A stretch of 64,000 bases of DNA from Tersicoccus mangrovi (lineage in GTDB: Bacteria > Actinomycetota > Actinomycetes > Actinomycetales > Micrococcaceae), in the NCBI RefSeq assembly GCF_036881825.1, contig NZ_JBAJMW010000008.1, forward strand, positions 1 to 64,000, in the 5' to 3' direction. Shown here in pieces: positions 57,537 to 64,000 of this stretch. The position numbers were made by a program, and so were the translations under genes. The notes under the pieces were generated by a model. The model was not told the DNA's origin, searched no databases, and was given only the letters and a program-made list of their open reading frames with translations. Positions within the stretch are counted from its first letter, which is position 1. Each line of letters starts with the position of its first letter.

Positions 57537-59519
57537 ATGACACTTCACTGCAACGAACGCCTGGTCTCAGCAGGCGGACACTCGGACTCGACCACGCCGC
57601 GCCCCAACCGGGCCATCACCCGCCTGCTCACCGCGGGACTCGCCCTCGCTCTCGTCGTCGGTCCCGGTGCCGGCGTCGCCCTGGCGTCCCCGCTCTCCCC
57701 GACGGCCCCGGACGGCACCCCGTCCGCGGGCAAGCCGTGGATCGCGCCCGCCCAGCCCGTTCAGGCGTCGACACCCACCACCACCGCCACCGCGGCCCCG
57801 CGCAGCACCGCTCCGGGCACGAGCCTGCCGCAGGCCATCGTCCCGCTCACCGACGCGCAGCGCGCCGCCACCCTCCACGCCGGCACCGACCTCGCGGCGC
57901 TGAAGACGCAGCAGGGCACCAAGGGCGGCTACATGGGCCAGAGCCTCAAGGGGAGCGCGGCCACGACGGGCACGCAGCCCCGCAGCCTGAGCCAGACCTC
58001 CCCCTCCGGCGCCACGACCTCGGGCACCGTCAACAACCGCTGGGTGCCGGACGGCGGCGTCCTCGGCATGGACGTCAGCGGCTGGCAGGGCAACGTCGAC
58101 TGGGCCTCCTCCTGGAAGCTCGGCTCCCGCTTCGCGTACGTGAAGGCCACCGAGGGCAACTACCAGGTCAACGACTACTTCGCGCAGCAGTACAACGGCG
58201 CCTCCAGTGTCGGCATGATCCGTGGCGCGTACCACTTCGCGCTTCCGGGCGTCACCTCCGGCGCCAGCCAGGCCGCGACGTTCGTCGCCAACGGCGGTGG
58301 CTGGTCCGGCGACGGCAAGACCCTGCCGCCGCTGCTGGACATCGAGTACAACCCCTACAGCACGGTCGCCAAGGGCAATATCTGCTACGGCCTGAGCTGG
58401 TCGCAGATGGTGTCATGGATCAAGGACTTCTCCAACACCGTCAACGCGAAGACCGGACGCGTGCCGGCCATCTACACGACCACCGACTGGTGGAGCCAGT
58501 GCACCGGCAACAGCACCGCGTTCAGCGACAACCCGCTGCACATCGCGGCCTACTCGACCGCGGTGGGCCCCATGCCGGCCAGCTGGTCCACCTACAGCAT
58601 CTGGCAGTTCGCCGACGCTGCCGGCCCCTACCCCGGTGACTCGGACCAGTGGAACGGCAGCCTCTCCCAGCTACAGACCTTCGCCCGTGGCGCCGTGGCC
58701 GCCCCGGCCACGCCCGTCGTCACCGCTCCCGCGCCGGCACCCACGCCGGTCGTGACCGGCCCCTCGATCACGTCGGCCGCCGACGTCGTCGCCGCGGACT
58801 CCTCCGGGAGCCTGTGGAACTACCCGGCCGTCGGCGGCAGGCTCGGCTCGCGCTATCGCATCGGCTCGGGCTGGGGCGGCACGCGGTCCGTCACGGTGAT
58901 CGACTGGAACAACGACGGGTACTTCGACCTGCTCGCCCAGTGGCGCACCGGTGCCCTGACTCTCTACACGGGCCGTGCCACCGGCGGGTTCAACGCCGCC
59001 CGCACCCTGGTCCCCTCGGGCCTCGCCGGCTCGCAGCTGACCGTCGGCTACTGGATCGCCGCGAGCGCCCTGCCCCAGGTGATCGCCCGCAACGCCAACG
59101 GCACGCTCGACCTGTGGAGCCCGACCACCAGCGGCGGCCTCGAGTTCACCCGGCGCATCGGCGCCGGCTGGGGCGGCATGGACCTGACCATGGCCGACTT
59201 CGACGGTGACGGCTACCAGGACATCCTCGCCCGACGCACCAACGGTGACCTCGCCCTCTACCGCAGCAAGGGCACCGGCGGGTTCGTCAACGAGACCCGG
59301 CGCATCGTCGGCCGGGGCTGGGGCGGCTTCACGTCCCTGTCCATCACCAGCGGCTTCACCACCGCGACCAGCACCGGCATCAACGCCCGCCGCACCGACG
59401 GCACGCTGCAGCACTACCCGATGACCGGGACGGGCGGCTGGGGCACCCGCACTCAGATCGGCAACGGGGGCTGGAACCCCTTCACCATCGCCGGTGGGGA
59501 GACCATCCCGGCTCGCTGA
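57537..59519 (+). CDS. Secreted GH25 muramidase with FG-GAP/VCBS-like repeats
   Basis: A 660-residue secreted cell-wall hydrolase. The signal peptide hydrophobic core is ITRLLTAGLALALVVGPGAGVALA, cleaved near residue 43. A linker of about 130 residues precedes a GH25 lysozyme domain (about 175-385) with the catalytic DVSGWQG and LLDIEYN. The C-terminal ~240 residues contain repeats of the type RIGSGWGG, DWNNDGYFDLLAQ and DFDGDGYQDILAR, whose Asp/Gly pattern fits FG-GAP beta-propeller blades. It probably cleaves peptidoglycan during growth or against rivals. GGAG is 8 nt before the ATG; a strong terminator follows. Confidence 0.9.
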   Translation: MTLHCNERLVSAGGHSDSTTPRPNRAITRLLTAGLALALVVGPGAGVALASPLSPTAPDGTPSAGKPWIAPAQPVQASTPTTTATAAPRSTAPGTSLPQAIVPLTDAQRAATLHAGTDLAALKTQQGTKGGYMGQSLKGSAATTGTQPRSLSQTSPSGATTSGTVNNRWVPDGGVLGMDVSGWQGNVDWASSWKLGSRFAYVKATEGNYQVNDYFAQQYNGASSVGMIRGAYHFALPGVTSGASQAATFVANGGGWSGDGKTLPPLLDIEYNPYSTVAKGNICYGLSWSQMVSWIKDFSNTVNAKTGRVPAIYTTTDWWSQCTGNSTAFSDNPLHIAAYSTAVGPMPASWSTYSIWQFADAAGPYPGDSDQWNGSLSQLQTFARGAVAAPATPVVTAPAPAPTPVVTGPSITSAADVVAADSSGSLWNYPAVGGRLGSRYRIGSGWGGTRSVTVIDWNNDGYFDLLAQWRTGALTLYTGRATGGFNAARTLVPSGLAGSQLTVGYWIAASALPQVIARNANGTLDLWSPTTSGGLEFTRRIGAGWGGMDLTMADFDGDGYQDILARRTNGDLALYRSKGTGGFVNETRRIVGRGWGGFTSLSITSGFTTATSTGINARRTDGTLQHYPMTGTGGWGTRTQIGNGGWNPFTIAGGETIPAR

Positions 59520-59532
59520 GCACGTGTGACCC

Positions 59533-59569
59533 ACGGGGTCCCCGGCGCGCCACGCGCCGGGGACCCCGT
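59533..59569. terminator. Terminator after the muramidase gene
   Basis: A perfect 17-bp stem, ACGGGGTCCCCGGCGCG with its complement, closed by loop CCA. It lies 13 nt after the stop and 25 nt from the convergent DUF2142 gene, so it can serve both strands. Confidence 0.9.
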
Positions 59570-59594
59570 CACATCAAGCCGGCCGACGCCCGAG

Positions 59595-61154
59595 TCAGGC
59601 GTGGTAGCCGGGAACGTACATGACCGTCACATACTTGACGGCAGCGAGCACCAGCGCAGCCGCACAGAGGGCGAAGACGGCGATTTCGGACCGCCGTAGG
59701 GCGGTCGGTGTCACCCGCCGCATCCGGGGCAGCAGTTGCAGGAGAACCGCGCAGAGCAGGACGGTGAGCGGGACGAAATAGCGACCCTGCACCCCGGTGA
59801 CGATGGGCAGCCGCAGCGGGGAGAAGGCGAGATACAGCGTCCCGAACACGGCCGCCACGCTCGCCAGCCAGACCAGCGTCATCCCGGCGGTCCGCCAGCG
59901 GGCGATGCGTCTGCGCGTCCCGTACGCCAGACCGAGGCCGACCACCACGAGGGTGCAGACGGCGCCGAGGGCGGGCGCGGACAGGTTGCCGCCCGGCGCA
60001 TAGCCCAACTGGCCGAAGAAGCTGCTCACGTAGGACCAGTCGAGGGTGAGCAGCGTGCGCAACCCGATGCCGACGGCGTCGACGGGATGCGACAGGACGA
60101 AGGCCAGCTGATTGCCCGGCTGCACCAGGTGGCGCTGGGAGGGCTGACGGAGCCAGCCCATGGCATCGGCCGTTCCCGCCGACAGCCGCGACCACCACAG
60201 CAGCGCGACCGCGGCGACCACCACGACCGACGCGACCGGGACGACCAGGTTCCGGCGGACCCGTCTGCGTCCGTCCTCGTCCCGCCGCGTGAAGGGCAGC
60301 GCCAGCAGGAGCAGCAGCAGGATCGCGTAGGTGGGTTTGAGCAGCGGGAGCACCAGGGCGCACGCCAGGACGATCCCCAGGACCCACCGCCTCGCCACCG
60401 GCCGGTCGTCGCGGGGTGTGAGCATCAGCACCCGGGTGAGCAGCGCGAGATAGGTCAGCACGACAGCATTGGTCACCGCATCGGCCGAGACGACGCCGGA
60501 CTGGTACACCGCCGTCGGGAGCAGCGCCACGGCGAGCACGACCCACCGGAAGGGATTGCGGCGCAGGGCGAAGACGCCGACGCCGGCGACCACGGTGTAC
60601 AGGAGCACCTGGACCAGACGCATGAGCGTCCAGGTGTGCCCGACGCTGAGGTCCAGCGCCCGGCCGATCTCGACGGCGGCGGCAGCGGGAAGGTAGGCGA
60701 CCGGTGAGTAGGCGGCCGTGTTCGGGAAGGCGGTGACGACGAGCGGCGAGTCGAGCGGCCTGCTCGCCGCCGCCGCGAAGGCGGGATCCTGCTGGACCAG
60801 CGGTTGCCAGGCGCCGCGGTACTGGCGGGGAGGTCCCGCGTACCGGACCAGGTCGACGGCGCTCCGGGGTACTCGGCCGCCGTACTGGGGCAGGCCATCG
60901 GAGTCGGGAAGTCGCTCGGGAGCGAATCCGCCGGAGGCCACCTGGTACGCCCGGTCGAAGTGCGCCGTCTCGTCCGGCCCCCACCCGATCGGCACGGCGA
61001 GAGCGAAGAAGCCGCCGAACAGCAGCGACAGGACGATGAAGACGGACGTCGTTCGGTCCAGCCGATCGAGTGCGCGCCGTACCGGGCGCCGCTCCTGATT
61101 TTCGCTCGCGACGCCGGCGTCCGGTGACGTCTCGGCGATCGGGTCATGGGACAT
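59595..61154 (-). CDS. DUF2142 family membrane protein
   Basis: A 519-residue integral membrane protein with about 12 helices. The N-terminal periplasmic loop after helix 1 has PIGWGPDETAHFDRAYQVASGG (about 56-77), a DUF2142 signature with the DE/H motif of GT-C-like glycosyltransferases. Such proteins are found in loci for O-antigen, teichoic acid or other surface polymers and may transfer or export sugars. Start ATG 61154 lacks a strong ribosome site. A -10-like TAGGAT lies near 61273-61268 on the minus strand. The gap 61155-61484 holds the divergent promoters. Confidence 0.82.
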   Translation of the reverse strand: MSHDPIAETSPDAGVASENQERRPVRRALDRLDRTTSVFIVLSLLFGGFFALAVPIGWGPDETAHFDRAYQVASGGFAPERLPDSDGLPQYGGRVPRSAVDLVRYAGPPRQYRGAWQPLVQQDPAFAAAASRPLDSPLVVTAFPNTAAYSPVAYLPAAAAVEIGRALDLSVGHTWTLMRLVQVLLYTVVAGVGVFALRRNPFRWVVLAVALLPTAVYQSGVVSADAVTNAVVLTYLALLTRVLMLTPRDDRPVARRWVLGIVLACALVLPLLKPTYAILLLLLLALPFTRRDEDGRRRVRRNLVVPVASVVVVAAVALLWWSRLSAGTADAMGWLRQPSQRHLVQPGNQLAFVLSHPVDAVGIGLRTLLTLDWSYVSSFFGQLGYAPGGNLSAPALGAVCTLVVVGLGLAYGTRRRIARWRTAGMTLVWLASVAAVFGTLYLAFSPLRLPIVTGVQGRYFVPLTVLLCAVLLQLLPRMRRVTPTALRRSEIAVFALCAAALVLAAVKYVTVMYVPGYHA

Positions 61155-61484
61155 GGGTGGCTGTCCGTTCAGTCGGTCGAGGGGGTCGCCCGGTAGGGAG
61201 GGTGCAGTCCACCGTGGTGGGAGTCGGCGGCCCGCAGGAGCCACAGGACTCCCAGCCCCGTCCAGGATCCTATCCAACGTGCAATGCCCTGACCCGGCGC
61301 CGGTCGGTGGCGTGCCGAGCGCTGAAATCCCGCCACGGCGCGGCAGCGGGAGATCTGGTCGGCCCCGGCACGGACGCCTCGGCGCTGACACCCTGCGCCC
61401 GAGACGGCGCTCCTCCGAATGGCCACGGTCGTCCAGTAGGGTGGATTGACCGTTGCCCCGACCCGGAAAGTAGTTCGAACCTGC

Positions 61485-63488
61485 ATGAGTTGGATGTCGA
61501 CGGTCCCTCTCCTGGCTGCCGCGGCGGCCCTCATCGTCCTCCCCGGCGGCCTCGTGGCCTGGCTGTGGGGCGCGCGGGGGCTCACGCTGTGGGGAACGGC
61601 GCCCGTCGTCTCGATCTCCCTGGCCTCGGTCGGCGCGGTCGCCATGCAGGTGCTCCACGTGCGGTGGAGTGCACCGACCTACCTGGGCGTCACCGTCGCC
61701 GTCCTGCTGGTCAGCTTCCTCCTGCGCCTCGCGTGGACCATGGTCCGCCAGCGCACTTTCCGCCCCCCCACCGGGGCGACGGCGATGGCACGCCCCGCCT
61801 ACCGCTGGACCTCCCTGGCGACGGTCCTCGTCGCCCTCGGCGTCCCGCTCGTGGTGCTCGGCGTCCGCTTCGCCCAGATCTTCGGTCACCCCGACGGCAT
61901 CTCGCAGACGTACGACAACGTCTTCCACCAGAACGCGCTGCAGTTCATCGCGCAGACCGGCCGGGCCTCCTCCCTCACGCTCGGCAGCCTCGACGCGACC
62001 TCGAACGCGATCTCGTTCTACCCGGCGGCCTGGCACGACATCATCTCCGTGCTCAACAGCGCCCTGCCGATCGACGGCATCGTCGCGACCAACCTCGGCA
62101 ACGTGGTGATCGGCGCGCTCGTGTGGCCGGCCACCTCCGTGCTGCTCACCCGCACGCTGTTCGGCTTCCGCCCGCTGCTGCTCATCGCCACGGGCGTGCT
62201 CGCCACGGGATTCGGGATCTTCCCGTACCTGCTCGTCGATTTCGGGGTGCTCTACCCCAACTTCCTCGGCCTCGTGCTGCTGCCCGCGGTGCTCGCCGTC
62301 ATCGCCCACCTGCTGCGGCTGAGCACCAACCTGACGCGCCGACCGGTCCGGGACCTGGCCCTCGCCGTGGCCGGCCTGACCGCGCTCATGCTGGCCCATC
62401 CGAGCGTCGGCCTCACGCTCCTCGCCGTCGCGTTCCCGTTCGTGCTCGTCTGGTCGCTCCGACTGACCTGGCGCCTCCCGCTGCGGGTGGCGGCCCTGCG
62501 GCTGCTCGCCGGGCTCGTGGTGCCCGCGGTTTACGTCGCGGTGGTGGGCGTCGCGTGGATCAGCTTCCGCCCCTCCAAGCTCGCCTCGTTCTGGCCGCCG
62601 CTCGGCAGTGTCGGCCAGGCCTGGGGGGAGGCCGTCACCAGCTCACCGCTCGGCCGGCCGGTGCCGCTGCTGATCGCCGTGCTCACCGTGCTCGGCGTCG
62701 CCGCGATCGTGCGCTGGCGCAGCCTGCCCGGCTACTGCCTGCTCGCGGCGACCGGGATCACCATGTGGTTCTACGTCGTCTCCGCCGGGTTCGCGAAGGA
62801 CGACGTGCGGGACCTCATCACGCGGGTCTGGTACAACGACTCCTACCGCACCGCCGCCCAGCTGGCCATCACGACCCTGCCCGTCGCCGCCTGCGGAGCC
62901 GCGTGGCTCGCGGGCGCGATCTGGTCCTGGTTCAGCAGGCGGTGGGCGGCCGGCTCACGCCGGCGCACGACGGCGAGCGCGCTCGTCGGCACCGCCGTCG
63001 CCGTCCTCGCCCTGTTCCTCGGCACCTCCGACGCCTCCGTCACGGACGAGCAGAGTCACGCGACGGACATGTACCGGCTCGACGACCAGTCGCAGCTGCT
63101 GACGGCGGACGAGGAGGCCGTGCTCGAACGGCTCCCGCGGACCACCCCGGCCGACGCCGTGATCGCCGGTGTCCCCGGCAACGGCAGTGCCCTGGCCTAT
63201 GCGATCGGTGACCGGATGAGCCTGCTGATGACGGCGTCCGCGACGCCGGCGGCGGGCGACGAGTCGGTGCTCTACACGCAGCTGGGAAGGATCAGCACGG
63301 ACCCGGCGGTCTGCACCGCGGCACGCAGGCTGAAGGTGACCCATGTGCTGGACTTCGGTACGCAGGAGATCAACAAGATGATCCACACCTACCCGGGCTT
63401 CGTGAACCTCGCGAAGAACCCGGGAGTGACCCTGGTCGACTCGCAGGGTCAGGCCAAGCTGTACGAGCTCAGCGCTTGCGACCGGTAG
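61485..63488 (+). CDS. Large multi-pass membrane protein (DUF6541-like)
   Basis: A 667-residue protein with about 12 membrane helices and a soluble region near the C terminus (about 520-667). The arrangement, with YDNVFHQNALQFIAQTGRASSLTLG after the third helix (about 142-166) and YPAAWHDI near 180, resembles actinobacterial DUF6541 proteins of the GT-C kind. It probably acts on lipid-linked sugars for the cell surface. The start ATG at 61485 gives the first helix directly; a -10-like TAGGGT is at 61437-61442. It ends 20 bp inside the convergent DUF2304 gene. Confidence 0.75.
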   Translation: MSWMSTVPLLAAAAALIVLPGGLVAWLWGARGLTLWGTAPVVSISLASVGAVAMQVLHVRWSAPTYLGVTVAVLLVSFLLRLAWTMVRQRTFRPPTGATAMARPAYRWTSLATVLVALGVPLVVLGVRFAQIFGHPDGISQTYDNVFHQNALQFIAQTGRASSLTLGSLDATSNAISFYPAAWHDIISVLNSALPIDGIVATNLGNVVIGALVWPATSVLLTRTLFGFRPLLLIATGVLATGFGIFPYLLVDFGVLYPNFLGLVLLPAVLAVIAHLLRLSTNLTRRPVRDLALAVAGLTALMLAHPSVGLTLLAVAFPFVLVWSLRLTWRLPLRVAALRLLAGLVVPAVYVAVVGVAWISFRPSKLASFWPPLGSVGQAWGEAVTSSPLGRPVPLLIAVLTVLGVAAIVRWRSLPGYCLLAATGITMWFYVVSAGFAKDDVRDLITRVWYNDSYRTAAQLAITTLPVAACGAAWLAGAIWSWFSRRWAAGSRRRTTASALVGTAVAVLALFLGTSDASVTDEQSHATDMYRLDDQSQLLTADEEAVLERLPRTTPADAVIAGVPGNGSALAYAIGDRMSLLMTASATPAAGDESVLYTQLGRISTDPAVCTAARRLKVTHVLDFGTQEINKMIHTYPGFVNLAKNPGVTLVDSQGQAKLYELSACDR

Positions 63489-63843
63489 TCCGGCCCTCCG
63501 CGAAGTCCTCCGGCGAGACGACCTCGTCGATCGCGATACGACGCGCGAGCTGCGTGACGGTCGACTCCATGTGCCGGAACCGCTGGAAGCTCGTGGCCAT
63601 GTACACGAGGAAGCTGACGATCAGCGCGTAGAGCACCAGGTCGGTGCCGCGGCCGATGCCGAGCAGGCGCGCCAGCCGGGTCAGCAGCTCGGGGAACACC
63701 ACCGAGAAGGCCGCCACGAGGGCGAAGAGCAGAAGCAGGATGCGGCGGATGGCGAGGTGCCGGGCGTTGATCCCGCCACGCATGAGCGCGACGGACATCC
63801 CGATCACCGCGAGGACGAGGGCTATCTGGACGAAGATCTGCAT
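63469..63843 (-). CDS. DUF2304 family membrane protein
   Basis: A 124-residue protein with an N-terminal helix, two more helices (about 33-52 and 68-90) and a C-terminal charged stretch. The sequence LLLLFALVAAFSVVFPELLTRLARLLGIGRGTDLVLY is typical of DUF2304 proteins, which are commonly encoded beside glycosyltransferase family 2 genes. It probably forms a small partner of the neighbouring glycosyltransferase. The ATG is at 63843. Confidence 0.82.
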   Translation of the reverse strand: MQIFVQIALVLAVIGMSVALMRGGINARHLAIRRILLLLFALVAAFSVVFPELLTRLARLLGIGRGTDLVLYALIVSFLVYMATSFQRFRHMESTVTQLARRIAIDEVVSPEDFAEGRTTGRKR

Positions 63844-63879
63844 GATGTCACCTGTATCCGCATGTCACCGGAGCGCCTG

Positions 63880-64000
63880 TCACCGGAAGAAGAGGTCGGC
63901 CAGGATGTTGACCGAGTTGAGAAGGGACTGCCCCTTGGCCTTCGAGTAGTCGGTGTAGACGATCTCCACCGGCTGCTCCTCCCAGCGCACGTTCATGGCG
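63880..64000 (-). CDS. Glycosyltransferase family 2 protein, C-terminal end only
   Basis: The last ~39 residues of a gene that continues beyond the window, ending VEIVYTDYSKAKGQSLLNSV...LADLFFR and TGA at 63880-63882. The TDYSxAKGQS motif is the usual C terminus of dolichol-phosphate-mannose-like glycosyltransferases of family 2. It lies 36 nt upstream of the DUF2304 gene on the same strand, matching the common pair. It probably makes polyprenyl-phosphate sugars for the neighbouring membrane proteins. Confidence 0.75.
   Translation of the reverse strand, partial: AMNVRWEEQPVEIVYTDYSKAKGQSLLNSVNILADLFFR

Noticed and set aside
59736..60707. 323-residue plus-strand frame opposite the DUF2142 gene
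   Set aside because: Antisense shadow without recognisable domains.
61070..63211. 713-residue plus-strand frame overlapping the large membrane protein
   Set aside because: Alternative frame with Arg/Pro-rich text; the 667-residue frame has clear membrane helices.

Overview
The window is about 64 kb of very GC-rich (roughly 70%+ by eye), gene-dense DNA from an actinobacterium. Several families point there directly: a fused 2-oxoglutarate decarboxylase/dehydrogenase (Kgd), the SigR/SigH-RsrA redox sigma/anti-sigma pair with a matching autoregulatory promoter, GuaB1, the 24-residue ribosomal protein bL37, and a tmRNA whose tag reads ANSKRTDFALAA. The whole fits Micrococcales, probably Micrococcaceae, but genus is inference. 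No tRNA, rRNA, CRISPR, insertion sequence or prophage was seen; the window is mostly chromosomal core with a few accessory blocks.

Layout. 0-5 kb: hrpA, then three tandem 71-bp palindromic repeats, then a HIT protein. 5-8 kb: sulfurtransferase, CorA-type transporter, metallo-beta-lactamase-fold protein. 8-11.5 kb: zinc homeostasis, with zur convergent to znuABC. 11.6-14.1 kb: two coupled CNNM/CBS membrane proteins behind a strongly folded leader. 14.3-21.2 kb: guaB1, kgd, an SGNH-like protein lacking its catalytic residues, a VOC protein. 21.3-29.4 kb: bL37, rsrA-sigR, a DoxX protein with an 11-residue-repeat tail, aroA-rsgA-hisN, and mntH-mntR. 29.3-34.2 kb: GH13 glucosidase, MFS exporter, small membrane proteins, dienelactone hydrolase. 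34.3-41.4 kb: ssrA, smpB, an M23 peptidase coupled to ftsX-ftsE, an alpha/beta hydrolase and prfB (trans-translation, division and translation termination). 41.5-48.9 kb: a six-gene operon in which every junction overlaps (GH1, MFS, TetR, PLP enzyme, flavin oxidase, aldehyde dehydrogenase). 49.2-50.4 kb: a GlgC-type nucleotidyltransferase. 50.5-55.3 kb: a seven-gene tad/Flp-type pilus operon. 55.3-57 kb: a PIG-V-like membrane protein bracketed by ~160-bp direct repeats that copy the promoter and translation start of the pilus ATPase gene. 57.5-64 kb: a secreted GH25 muramidase and a surface-polysaccharide block (DUF2142, large membrane protein, DUF2304, glycosyltransferase 2).

How genes are expressed. 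A recurring -10 hexamer (TAGACT, TAGGCT, TACGCT, TAGCGT) sits 6-9 nt before many start codons, so much of the window appears to be translated from leaderless or nearly leaderless mRNA. Inside operons, stop and start codons overlap (ATGA or GTGA). Convergent gene ends carry long GC hairpins without clear U-tracts.

The points most worth a second look are the duplicated cpaF promoter/start region around the PIG-V gene, the nested RNA structure before the CNNM genes, the tandem palindromic repeats after hrpA, the leaderless mntH promoter with a DtxR-like operator over its start codon, and the DoxX protein with a LEA-like tail.
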